Assembly: GCA_946122785.1 (NCBI GenBank)
Contig: CAMGYJ010000002.1
Location: forward strand, 10,738,839 to 10,802,838
Length of the DNA stretch: 64,000 nucleotides
Direction of reading: 5' to 3'
Origin: Linum tenue
Taxonomy: Eukaryota; Streptophyta; Magnoliopsida; Malpighiales; Linaceae
Positions 20,931 through 31,621 of this stretch are shown piece after piece. Within the stretch, counting starts at the first letter, position 1. Each line of letters opens with the position of its first letter. The notes beneath the pieces are model-generated. The model had not been told where the DNA came from and searched no databases. It saw nothing but the letters and a program-made list of their open reading frames with translations. A program made the position numbers and the translations under genes.

Positions 20931-22381
20931 GGGTTAATTGCATGATTGGTCACTGAGATTACAAAAAACGTTCATGTTTAGTCACTACAAATATTTAATT
21001 CCATTAGTGGTCACTAAAATTATTTTGATAGTTCATGTTTGATCACTCTCCGTTACCTTCCGTTAGCCTCCGTTAACACCGTGCAATATTTTGCTGACGT
21101 GGCTAATAGAAGTGCTGATTCATCCCCATTTAAATTATTAAAAAACATGAAACTCGACCCGTACAATCAGCTAAACCCGCCACATGATATACCCACCCCA
21201 ACCAGTGACCCAACCCGTCATCTTCTTCCTTTATTTGACCCGACCAAAAAAACCCTAATAACTCACCATCGCCAGCTCCTCCTTCATATATTGTCGCCTG
21301 CCCTCTGGCTCCTCCTCCAAACCCAAACCCCTCTCCTAGCTCGCCCTCAACACCGCCTGCCACGAGGTCACCGACCATTCCCCGACTTCCGTCCAATACA
21401 ACATCAGCCTCGTCCAAGTCCAAATTCCTCTCTGAGCTCTCCCTCACCGCCACCTTTCCAATCGGAGAAAAGGACCTTAGAAAGATGATGACCTTCACTC
21501 GTCGGAGTCCAACTATGCCGCAAAATCCACCACCACCACCACCACTAGGTGAATCAATAGAAGAAGATCACCAAACATATCGCCAATCGTGGTCTGCTCG
21601 GCTCCCGATTCTTCCCTCCTCGCTGATTCCACTCCCCAACTCCTATCATCAATCGCCCTACCCAAGGGATCCGGACGGTGTTGAACGAGCCCGGCCCTGG
21701 TCCAGTTTCCAATGGCAACAGCCGCCGTTGCTAAGCCTTCCAAGGACGGGAAACATGAGGAGGATAGAGGCGGCGACGCCACTAGCAAAGGAAGGGTTGG
21801 AGGCAACTTCCTATTAATTAGTCTCAGTTTCCCTTTTTCAATTTCCTGGGTTTTAATCCATTTTTGGATGCTCTATTCGTGTAATTGATGTTGGGTATTT
21901 ACTATTTAGTGAGGTTTGGATGGGCTGATTTTGAATGGACAACTTTTCTTGCACTTTCAACTTTGTAAGGGGTGGAGGAATAGCTGCGGTGGAGGAGGTG
22001 GTGAACTGGTGGCGGCTGGGGTGGAAAGAGGGGGGCAGGGTGGTGAAGATGGCCGCGGGACAGCCGCCGAGATGAGGAAGGGGTAAATAAGAGGCGTCGG
22101 TTCAGGGGCAGAGTTGGGTTGAGTCAGTTGAATGGGTTGACGTTCTGACATGGCAGTTCAGTTTTATATTATTTTATTGTTAAAGTTGGATGACTAAGCA
22201 TTTCTGTTAGACATGTCAGCAAATAACTAACGGTGTTAACGGAGGTTAACGGAAGGTAACGGAGAGTGACCAAACATGAACTATCAAACTAATTTTAGTG
22301 ACTACTAATGGAATTAAATATTTGTAGTGACTAAATATGAACGTTTTTAATAATCTCAGTAACCAATCTTGTAAATTACCC
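20931..22381. mobile_element. Mutator-like non-autonomous element B, Pack-MULE-like
   Basis: Long inverted ends (GGGTTAATTGCATGATTGGT at left; AACCAATCTTGTAAATTACCC at right) cover more than 150 bases each. They are flanked by a perfect 10-bp duplication TTAAATTTGA at 20921-20930 and 22382-22391. The inner sequence is GC-rich and open in several frames (for example 21039-21488 and 21485-21817), with Pro/Ser-rich translations but no domain I recognise and no transposase. This is the pattern of an element that has captured genic DNA; the source is unknown. Confidence 0.85.
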
Positions 22382-22413
22382 TTAAATTTGATTATGCATT
22401 ATGATTCTGAATC

Positions 22414-23562
22414 GCTATTCGTCGCCCTAAAATTTAAATTTTATCGCCCTAAAATGCAACAAATTGACATATCTACCCTCAACCCGATTTCAATTCTAAA
22501 CCCAAACCAAAAAATCCCTAATCCCTTCCTCACCCCAATCCAAATCCGTCGCCGCTCAAATGGAAGAAGAAGAAGAAGGCGTCGCCTACTCCGCCGTCTC
22601 TGCAAGCCGGCTTCCCCTGCTCTGACGCCTCCCTTCCTGTTCATCCTCGAGCAATCGCTCTATTTGGGTAGAAGAGGTGGATAAATCAGGCAATGATCTG
22701 CTTCCGACGGATTTCAGGAAGCCCGATCTGAGAGCTGGGCATGATTCTTCTCCTCCACTTCCCCTTCCTTGAACAAACAAGGCTCACCATCTCTGACCAC
22801 CGCTGTACCGCAATCCTCCTCCTCCACTTTCCTTCCTCGTTGCCTCCATGTCTACAGCCATCGGGGACGACAGATTTTGGGTTTTCGGTCATGAATGAGA
22901 GAGGATTTCAGCAGCCAAATCTTGGATCGATGGAATGATATGGGATTCTTAAGACAACTACAAGTTAATGCGGTCTCTAGTGAACGCAGCCAGGAGATCC
23001 CTCTCACGACATGCAGAGCTCTGTGCGAACTTAATCCCCGCCGGAGGTGGCTGGCCATCATGCTTTCCCGTACCAGATTCGTGTAAAATTGTTTTTTTTT
23101 TTTCCAATTGCCATATTTAAATTGTCTTTCGATTTATCTCTTGTTGATTGTTGCTTCACTTATCTCTTGTAAAAGTGATCTCTCAAAAGAAGAAAATGAT
23201 TCCACTTTTTGTCCTCTGTTTTCTTCTCTGTTGCTGGAAGTTTTTGAGGGGTATCAGATGATTTGGAAAAAGAAAAAATAAGAAAAATCCATGCAGCCGA
23301 TTCATAAGAATGGTACAAAGACAAGTTAGAATTTAAGAGTGTTGTTGCTACAATTTACAATCTAAGTGAAGAAGTGAGGATAATGGAGAACAATGATAGT
23401 GATGCTGCTGTATGTTTATATGTTTTTTGTTCGAGTCCAGGACAAGTGTGTTGGCCATTTGATTTAATTGGTAATGGCTGTGTTAATAAATGAATTAAGG
23501 GTATTAAAGTAAATGTAATTTAATTAGGGCGACGAGTAAGGAATTTTAGGGCGACGAATAGC
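22414..23562. mobile_element. TIR element with gene-like interior (type uncertain)
   Basis: The ends GCTATTCGTCGCCCTAAAAT and ATTTTAGGGCGACGAATAGC are perfect 20-bp inverted repeats. A second partial copy (TCGCCCTAAAAT / ATTAGGGCGACGA) lies inside each. An ATG opening MEEEEEGVAYSAVSAS with a following stop lies at about 22560, after a CCAAATCCGTCGCCGC leader. It looks like the 5' end of a captured plant gene. I see no clear target duplication. Mutator-like is the most likely class. Confidence 0.6.
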
Positions 23563-23907
23563 AATGCCTTGATGATTCCTTTCCCTCCCCCCTACTGTTC
23601 TTATTTTGGGAAATGGAGAAAAATTCATTGGAACCCTCATCATTTACCCTACTTTCTCTCTCCCTTTCAAAAAAAAAAAAAAACACAATGATAAAGAATG
23701 ATACAACAAAATATTTTGTCATAAATGAATAGTCTCATCTCATTCCCTCCTTTTACAACTCTACTACTCAAGTCTATATAGTATTTCACAATTTTGTAGT
23801 ACTAGCAATAATCGTTACATTAAGGCTATGTTCTTCATAAGAGGAGGAGAAAATTTTAAGGTGAAGAAAATTTTAAGGTGAAAAATATTTGAGAGGACGA
23901 GCTAACT
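23563..23907. other. Intergenic, nothing identified
   Basis: AT-rich, with a poly(A) run near 23669 and a small direct repeat AAAATTTTAAGGTGAA near 23850-23885. No gene. Confidence 0.6.
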
Positions 23908-24771
23908 TCAAGTTGAGGAATGAGGAGTCGCGACCCGATGATCTCCTTCCTTGCGCTTCGTCGAAGTCGCGCTTTTTGCTTCTAGGTTGTCTGTTCCATC
24001 TCCCACTAAAGATTTGAACTTTTCGTTGGTCGAAATTTGATCGGCAAACCTGCCCCCCCCCCCTTTTGTGTGACCTCTAGCGACGCGAACTTGGTTATGA
24101 GGACCGCTTGTAGTCATCGTATTGACGCGTCCATATGCTCTCCTACATCCTTCATATCTTGCTCCATTCTCTCCTGACATGCTTGTAGCGCCTTACCTGG
24201 ACTGCTGAGAAGATCTTGATCATCGTTGAGCATCTCTTGTCCTTGCTTAAGGTGTTGTATATCTCCCTCAACAATTTTGTCGTACCCCCAGAAGCTAAAA
24301 ATATATATATGTTGTCCAGTTTCATCGTCGGCGGCCTATTGATATACCGACGAAGTTGGAGTCTTTCGTGATGGCATGTTTCCTGGATTCCGTTGAATGA
24401 AGATCAGATTCTGATACCAATTGATGTGTGCATGAATCCACGCATCGGATGTCTCAAACTCAAAGATAGATCAACTACGAAGAAGTAAGGAAACACGATG
24501 AATCTACAACTAAATTACTACTAATACTTGGCTTATCATTGATGAATAAAAACGTAGAGGCAATGTACATATTTATAGGGCAAAGCTTAAAACCATTTCC
24601 CCCCTAAAACAAGGTAAACAAATGGTAAACCAATAAGTAAACGGTAATTTTCTAGACAATACACTACTAATAACACTAATCTTAAATATAAACCAATAAG
24701 AATATCACAATTACTAACCATAAAGACAATAATAATAAAAAGAATAATAATAATGATCACGTGGTCTCACA
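23908..24771 (-). mobile_element. Fragment of an LTR retrotransposon: LTR, PBS and leader/gag start
   Basis: On the minus strand an LTR would run from TGTGAGACCACG (24771) to GCACACATCA (24422). It is followed by ATTGGTATCAGA (24421-24410), the typical initiator-Met tRNA primer site, and then by about 500 bases of internal sequence. A TATA-like CCTATAAATATG lies in the LTR at about 24570. A short open frame at 24180-23908 may be leader or gag start. The other LTR is not visible, so the copy is truncated at its 3' side. Confidence 0.65.
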
Positions 24772-24774
24772 ATG

Positions 24775-24808
24775 CACAATCTTATACCATATCTGGTATA
24801 AGATTGTG
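24775..24808. repeat. Perfect 15-bp hairpin beside the LTR
   Basis: CACAATCTTATACCA and TGGTATAAGATTGTG flank the 4-base loop TATC. It abuts the outer LTR end. Confidence 0.85.
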
Positions 24809-25288
24809 TGGAAGGCCTCCTCCCAAGCTAGCTAGTTTATAGCTGTCTCCTTCACTCTTCTGATTGGGTGGTTTGGGGGCTGCCTTACCATCTCATAAAC
24901 TCTAGCTCTGTTTGACACTAGATTTTATGTCTAGATACTTAATACTTTCTTTCTCTGCTGTGCCTTGAGATTGACACTAGATTAATGGTCGATTGTTGCC
25001 TATGGATCTTGATAGCTATCAGGTGGGATCTTAAAGATCTTGTGTCTCAGGATTGTTCCAACTAAGGCTGGGTTGTTTGGTAGGTCTGCTTGTTCATCTT
25101 GGTTGGCCAATTCGGCCATGAGAGCCACTTTAATAGCTCGGCTCTGCTCTGTAATTTGATTAGCTCTGCTCTGTAATGATGAATAGAAAGGTGGGAATGA
25201 TACTTACTCCAGTGGGAGAGTATTTTCTGCTCTACAATTAGCTAGTTCTAAGGCGTGGTCAATGATATGTTGAATTTTGTTATATGTT
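24809..25288. other. Intergenic, nothing identified
   Basis: Moderate GC, with a small direct repeat (GCTCTGCTCTGTAAT twice near 25142-25178). No coding motif. Confidence 0.5.
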
Positions 25289-25800
25289 GTACAAAAGGTT
25301 AAAGTAGAATATGTCATTACTCTACTATGTATTTTTATCAAACATTCCTTTTATCATTTTTTACATCGAACATGTTTTTGTATTTTCGAAAAATGATCAG
25401 ACATGCTTTTATATTAAAAGTTCTATCCAGAGACCATCAACGACGGTCGAATATTGGTTTCGGCGATGCAAATGTCTAATATACTCTAATAATTTCACTA
25501 AAATTCCTTTCTTTCATTTGTGTAGCTTAATATCCCTTATAATTTCACTATAACGAGGCTTATAGAATAAAAAAAAAGAGGGCAAATATGACACTTTTGC
25601 TCCCATTTTGCCAAGCTCGGGTCGTTCGAATCATGGTTTGACAGTAGTTGATAATTTTTGGATGAAATTCTAATAGAATGACACGTTTGATCATTTTTTT
25701 CAAAGTACATGGGCATTGATTGATGTAAGAAAACAGTAGAGGGACATGTTTGATAAAAATGCATAGTTAAAAAAGCATATTATACTTATAACCCTTGTAC
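25289..25800. mobile_element. MITE-like element with inverted ends
   Basis: The left end (GTACAAAAGGTTAAAGTAGA … ATTTTTATCAAACAT) is matched in inverted form by the right end (ATGTTTGATAAAAAT … ATACTTATAACCCTTGTAC). No transposase and no clear target duplication. Confidence 0.6.
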
Positions 25801-26546
25801 AAAATATTTAATTATTGATGCCCTGATGAATAAATGATGATCATGTTTTAATCGTTGCTCATGTTGCAATGTCCCAACAACTCTTATTCATTCTTCTATA
25901 TATCTTCTCTTGACAATTCTTGTAGTTATCCTATGACCATGCTCATCTTCATAGGTCGACAAGGTAAGGCGACACCTAGGTGTCGTCTAAACATAATTAA
26001 ACAGAGTTAGCACTAAATATCAAAGAAGATATTAAGTTCATTTGCAACTTCAATTTTCTATCTCAATCTTTTTAATAGCTTAAGAATTTGATGAGCACTC
26101 ATTGTTTCTTTTTTTCTAAACTTGTGAGATAATTTCTTTTGTTAAGTATTATAATCTTTTGAATGAAAGTGAAAAAATGTTGCAAATTGTTATTTCATTT
26201 ATCAAGTAGTACAAGTTACTATTTTTACTTCCAACACTTAGTGATCGTTTGAATGAGTCATTTGGAAAATGCATAATTTATTTTGTTCTTACGAAATCCC
26301 AAATGGCACTATCGAGACATTTCTAAATGTCACCTATCCACAAGTCATTTACAAATAATAATTATTTATCCATTTACTTTTCATATATATCCTGCTATAA
26401 GTTAAAAAATCCACTGCTACCACTCCCTTATCTCTTATATTTTTCCTCTTCTCTTCCCTCTCCTTTATATTGTGTTTTCTTTCTTCTTTTTACCATCCAT
26501 TCTTCTTCCTCTTCAGTATTCAGCTCTGATGCTAGTCATTTTTCAG
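25801..26546. other. Intergenic, nothing identified
   Basis: AT-rich, then pyrimidine-rich near 26420-26520. No gene. Confidence 0.5.
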
Positions 26547-27280
26547 TAGGGATGGCAATGGGGCGGGTTTGTCTAAACCATCCTCATCCCCATCTTCAAA
26601 TATCCAAACCTATACCCGTCCCCCATACCCATGCGGGAGAATGTTTGGCAAACCCATCCCCATACCCGTGGGTTTCGTGTACCCATGGGTAATAACCGTA
26701 CCCGTACATCCAACATTATTATCCTAAAATTTACCAGAAAAGTTTTAACTACAACTCTAAACCTACCTATTATATCACGAATTCAACAAAACATGATCAT
26801 TTTCTTAATACGATTCAAAGAATATGATCCTAAAACATTTATTAATACATAATATAGAGTAATATTTTTCAAATTATTATGTTCTAACTCTGATACATCT
26901 ACTAAGTAATAATTAACTAACATAATCTTGTTGACAAAGGGGAAAGTGAAAGAGTGAAAGGAGAATTGAGGGAAATGAATTAGGTTTTGATTAAGGTGGT
27001 CACTCAATTGCATTTCTACTATTTATTTCCTTGAGTACCATTGATAGATTACAATTTGATCCACAAGTTTTTGTATATGTGAAGAAATTCTCTTGGTGGG
27101 GCGGATATGGGTATGGGTATGGGGCGGGGGAGGCTAAAACCATACCCGCCCCATACCCATCAAACTTTTTGCGGGTTTTACCCATACCCGCCCCATACCC
27201 GGTCAAAGCGGGGATTACCCGCGTTGACTGGGTCGGGGGCGGTCGGATACCCGCGGCCATGGGTTTGATTGCCATCCCTA
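26547..27280. mobile_element. hAT-type MITE
   Basis: The termini TAGGGATGGCAAT and ATTGCCATCCCTA are a perfect 13-bp inverted pair of the common plant hAT type. Flanking 8-mers are TTTTTCAG (26539-26546) and TTTTTCGG (27281-27288), a target duplication with one change. Both ends carry many CCCATACCC-type repeats. No transposase frame. Confidence 0.85.
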
Positions 27281-27288
27281 TTTTTCGG

Positions 27289-27586
27289 CAACGACAACCC
27301 CGAACTTCCTCATTAAACTACATCTCCTCATTGTCGTCACCTCTGCGCTCTTGGGTTTCTCTCCAACCCATTAATTATTTTGCTCTTTCGACCGAGTACT
27401 AGAAACCCGTCATCTTCTTTCATTCATCTCCACTCGCAAACCCTTATAATATCTACGTTTCTCAAATGTCTACATCTGAACAAATCACTCGTTTTATAAA
27501 ATATCTCATACCGAACAAAGAAACAACGATAATATTGTGCAATTACTCATTTCCTTACTATTAAACCCTACTTGCTAGTTGAAAGA
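27289..27586. other. Intergenic, nothing identified
   Basis: No gene or bounded repeat. Confidence 0.5.
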
Positions 27587-27595
27587 AAAATGAAT

Positions 27596-27945
27596 GGGTA
27601 AATGTCACATTTGGTCACTAGGATTACTAAATCGTGTTATGTTTAGTCACTAGAAAAATTAATATCAATTTTGGTCACTCGAATTATTAAAATATGTAAC
27701 ATTTAGTCACTCGAATTACTTTTTTTTTTATGAATGTCACTCGAAGTAATGTAACATGTCACATTTAGTCACTCTCCGTGAGCCTCCGTCCAACTCCGCT
27801 AATGGAGTTGGATGGAAACTAACAGGAAAGTGACTAAATGTGACATGTTTAAGTAATTCGAGTGACCAAAATTGATATTAATTTTTTCTAGCTACTAAAC
27901 ATTAAATAATTTAGTAATCTCAGTAATCAAATATCATATTTACTC
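27596..27945. mobile_element. Short Mutator-like MITE C
   Basis: It starts GGGTAAATGTCACATTTGGTC and is flanked by AAAATGAAT at 27587-27595 and 27946-27954, a 9-bp target duplication. The arms are relatives of elements A, B and D, with repeated GTCACTCGAATTA blocks and CTCCGT motifs. It is 350 bp and carries no insert. It lies about 290 bp upstream of the MCT start codon. Confidence 0.8.
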
Positions 27946-28074
27946 AAAATGAATGAAAGTAAGGTGGAGAGAGGAAAATGTACGCAGCTATGCAATAGTC
28001 TGTTAACTTCCTCGTTAAGTTGCCTTTATGATCATTTTGAAAAATACAAGTATCCCATCAACTCAAACCCCAGG

Positions 28075-28082
28075 TTTATAAA
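28075..28082 (+). promoter_or_regulatory. TATA box of the MCT-like gene
   Basis: TTTATAAAAC about 155 bases before the ATG, followed by a CTCTCTCACTCTC-type pyrimidine-rich leader, as in many plant core promoters. Confidence 0.6.
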
Positions 28083-28234
28083 ACCGAGGCTTCACTCTCA
28101 CTCTCACTCTCTCTCTCTCGTCTCAACTTCGTCTCACCGGCGCTGTTAATTTTTCCTTTGCTTTTCCGTTCTTGTTTCAAATCTAGAGGCGCCGGCGGCT
28201 ACTCCCAACATTTTGAAACCCCCCGATCGAACCC

Positions 28235-31200
28235 ATGTGGAATCCAGAGGCGCCGCCGGCCTATTTCCCGCAGCCGGCGCTCCCCACGGTGGTCGCCAAC
28301 CAACCGGCGGCAGCCACCATGCTCATCTACTTTCCATACTGCCAGCCGCCGCCGACGTTGTACTATGACAACTACACCAGATGCTACTACTGTTGCCCTC
28401 CATCCAACCTCCTCCTCCTACCGCCACCGCCGCAGCAAGACGTGGATTATGCGGCTCCGGCCGCCATAGCTGCGGCGGCACCACCACCGTCAGCTCTACC
28501 GGATGCTAGTTCGCCTCTTGACGGTCCGCTACTCCCAAATGGAGAAGAGACAACCGTTATGATCAAGAATATCCCCAATCGCTACAAGTAAGTACGTTTC
28601 GTTTGTTTTTCATTACTACTATTCGCTATTCATGCATGTGTGTGATCAGTTCACCATATATAGTTGCCATGTGTTTATTATTCAATCTGGAAGTCTCAGG
28701 TTCGAATCCGTTATATAGACACATAATACGATGATGTTATTTCTGATTTGGGTAAATTGCAAGTTTGGTCACTTGAATTACTAAAAAAATTTACGTTTGC
28801 CACTCAAATTAGTTTATTCCATTCATAGTCACTAAAATTAGTTCAATAGTTCAAGTTTGGTCACTCTCCGTTAGTCTCCATTAACTTTCGCTGATGTGGC
28901 AGTCAACTCTAATAGTTGACTGTTAAATGTGTGACGTGGCATTAAAAAATTATTAAAAAATAAATTTTATTTTATTTTATAATTTCCACTTCATTTTCAA
29001 AATTAATAAAAAATTAAAATTCTACCGGAGTCCTCCATCGAGAGCTTACCAGGAGCGAGAGAGAGAGAGAGCACAGAATCGAAGTTGTATGAATAGAGTC
29101 CGGAGAAGAAATGGAAACCCTACTCGCCGGTCATCATCCGGCGCTCGCTCAGAAGCCGTGGGCTGCAGCCGGAGGGCGTAAACGACGTCTCCGACGATCC
29201 TCCTTGCGAAACCCTTGAAATTTCCAGTCAGGAGAAGAGCTCCCCTCGTGTATTAGGTCCCCAGAGCATAACCGACGCCCATGATGATGCTAGATCTAAC
29301 CGGAAGATGGTTGCAACGCTGTTATCCATCGATACAAAATCCTAAGTGTGTCGATCAGTCAAGGAGGAACACGCCTTAGGAGATGCGGCGGAGAAGGAGG
29401 ATATCAAACTCAGGGATTCGTTCGATTTGTAGAGTTTCAAAACTGAGGTTTGATGTGGGATTCGTTCAATTCGTAGAGTCAAAACAGTGGGATTTTTAAT
29501 TCCTTCTGCGCAGAAGGAGGCGGCGTCCACCTCGATCCGTGGGTAAAACCATGATCCTTAACTCTGAATCCTTTAATTTTCTCTTGCCGGCGCCAGTGAC
29601 CAAGCTGCACTACTTCCGCCTCGGCCGCCTGAACCCGCCGCCGCTGTCATTAATCGAGAACGAACATTAATGGATTGGTCTGGACATTTCGCCATCCATG
29701 CTTGGTATGTGTTGCTTGTCTTATTGGTTCTGATGATTATAGAGTTGGTATGCTTTTATATGCAGAAAGGTTTGAGTCTTTTTGTCTCAAGTATTGTAGA
29801 CATTGCAACGGAAAGAGAGATTGAAGGAGATGTACACGACATGGGCAGCTATGCCCTTTGGTGAATCTGAAGCTCTATCCATGGTTAGATTCGAGCTTCC
29901 CGCTCGCAGATGTGGAATCGGAGAAGGCGGTGGCGCTCGACGCCGAGCTCAAAGGGAAGTCGACCGGAAAATATAATTATAATTATAATTTTATTTATAT
30001 TTGATTTATTGTGCTAAACAGTTGGAAATTATAAAAAGTTTAAATTTTATTTTTTAATAATTTTTTAATTGCCACATCACACATTTAACGGTCAACTATT
30101 AGAGTTGACTGCCACATCAGCGAAAGTTAACGGAGACTAACGGAGAGTGACCAAACTTGAACTGTTGAACTAATTTTAGTGACCATGAATGGAATAAACT
30201 AATTTGAGTGGCAAACGTAAAAACTTTTAGTAATTCGAATGACTAAACTTGCAATTTAGCCTTTCTGATTTGTTCTCGATCGTGTTATGGCGAATGTGGG
30301 CAGCCGGAGGATGTTGATGGAGTACTTCGACGGTCATTGCCTGCTCCAAAACCAGAAATGCATGGGGAATGAACAGAGCTGCTACTCGGCATATGATTTC
30401 CTCTACCTTCCAATTGATTTTGGGTAATTACTTCCAGCAGCCTTTGTTTCACGTTTTTTTACATAAATATTCACACAACATTATAAATATCATATTCTCT
30501 ACAATGAATAGTTGAAGTATATAGTGTGACTATTAAACTATGTAATGTGAATATCATCAATGAAAGAATTTGTCAAAACGTTTGATATTCATCTTATTAG
30601 ATTGAACAAATATTCTAAGATTATACTAGCTATAAAAAAAAGTGTAAGGACCATTGAACGAAAATAGTGTAAACACCATATTCGGAGTGCTAATAAGTTG
30701 AATAAATATTCCAGTAAGAAACTCAATAGTTAAAACTTTAGGCATCATCAATTCATATGTTTGAGCCACCAATCACCGTTTGTTAAAACATAGACAAATT
30801 AATAATTAGCCCTTCTAATATCACGTTTTAAAAGTTAAAAACTTACGCTTTTACATTTCTAGGTAATCAAAACACTTTTACGTAGAATCATGTTTTTCAC
30901 TTACAATTATAGTTAAAATCTACCCTTTAAAGTTTAAATGTTACGTTTTTTACACTTTTAATAATTGCACAAGTCTAAACAAGAGGAATTTTACAATGCT
31001 ATATAGTATTGGTGCTATAGATTTTTGCCTTTATGGTACAACTTGAAATTGTACATTTAACGTTATGGTACAACTTTAGATTATACCTATACTGTTTGTA
31101 CAAATTCTTTTGTGGTACAGCTTAAACTTGTACCTTTATGTGATGGTACAACTTCAAGTTGTAAAGTTGTACCATAACATAATGGTACAAATTCTTTTAT

Positions 31201-31621
31201 GGTACAATCTAAACTTATAAATTTAATGTTATGGTACAACTTTAAGTTGTACATTAAAACACCAATACTATATAGTATAGTAGAAATGCTCGTCTAAACA
31301 ATCGGCTAACGTTCCAACAATTGAATAAACAGGAGAAAGGCAAACAAAGGTTACGCGTTCGTCAACTTCACGAGCCCAACGGCGGCCTGGAACTTCTACC
31401 TCACCGCCGACAACCAGCGGTGGTCTCATTGCAGATCCCGTAAGCTGGCCACGATCGTGAGCGCCAAATTACAGGGGCTCAACCAGCTGCTCGCTCATTT
31501 CGAACCCACCGTTTTCCCCTGCCACTCCGACGACTTTCTGCCCGTCCGCTTCGATCCACCACGGGACGGCTCCAACAAAGATATGGTGAAACAGTGGACG
31601 GTAGGGAGGCTCCGCTTCTGA
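28235..31621 (+). CDS. MEI2 C-terminal-RRM-only-like (MCT) RNA-binding protein
   Basis: Three exons, 28235-28587, 30304-30423 and 31333-31621, give 253 residues in one frame. Donors are AAGTAAGT-type and GGTAATT; acceptors are GGGCAG and AAACAG. The N terminus (residues 1-105) is Pro/Ala/Tyr-rich. A MEI2-type third RRM starts at about residue 107 with TTVMIKNIPNRY. It continues through MEYFDGHC, YDFLYLPIDF and GYAFVNFTSPTAAW, then a helical extension and the family's LAHFEPTVFPC, LPVRFDPPRDG ending. The length and lack of RRM1/RRM2 fit the MCT group rather than full MEI2-like or TERMINAL EAR1-like proteins. MEI2-family proteins bind RNA and act in meiosis and meristem development; this one's target is unknown. 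A transposon sits in each intron, and the frame has no lesion. Confidence 0.9.
28750..30261. mobile_element. Mutator-like element D in intron 1, Pack-MULE-like
   Basis: The inverted ends (GGGTAAATTGCAAGTTTGGTC … CTAAACTTGCAATTTAGCC) extend over about 200 bases each and are flanked by the perfect 10-bp duplication TTTCTGATTT (28740-28749, 30262-30271). The interior (about 29030-29970) is GC-rich and gene-like. It includes a frame reading LKLYPWLDSSFPLADVES near 29865-29920 and an ATG frame METLLAGHHPALAQKPW near 29111. No transposase. It has enlarged MCT intron 1 by 1.5 kb while leaving the splice sites intact. Confidence 0.85.
30999..31275. mobile_element. MITE in intron 2 of the MCT-like gene
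   Basis: Perfect terminal inverted repeats CTATATAGTATTGGTG and CACCAATACTATATAG. The interior consists of repeated, often inverted ATGGTACAACTT / AAGTTGTAC blocks, so it can fold extensively. No coding capacity. Confidence 0.8.

Noticed and set aside
21130..21806. Minus-strand frames within Mutator-like element B
   Set aside because: Low-complexity complements of the Pro-rich plus strand. No motif or start context.
28678..28730. B-box-like CAGGTTCGAATCC in MCT intron 1
   Set aside because: Only one box is seen; too little for a tRNA or SINE call.
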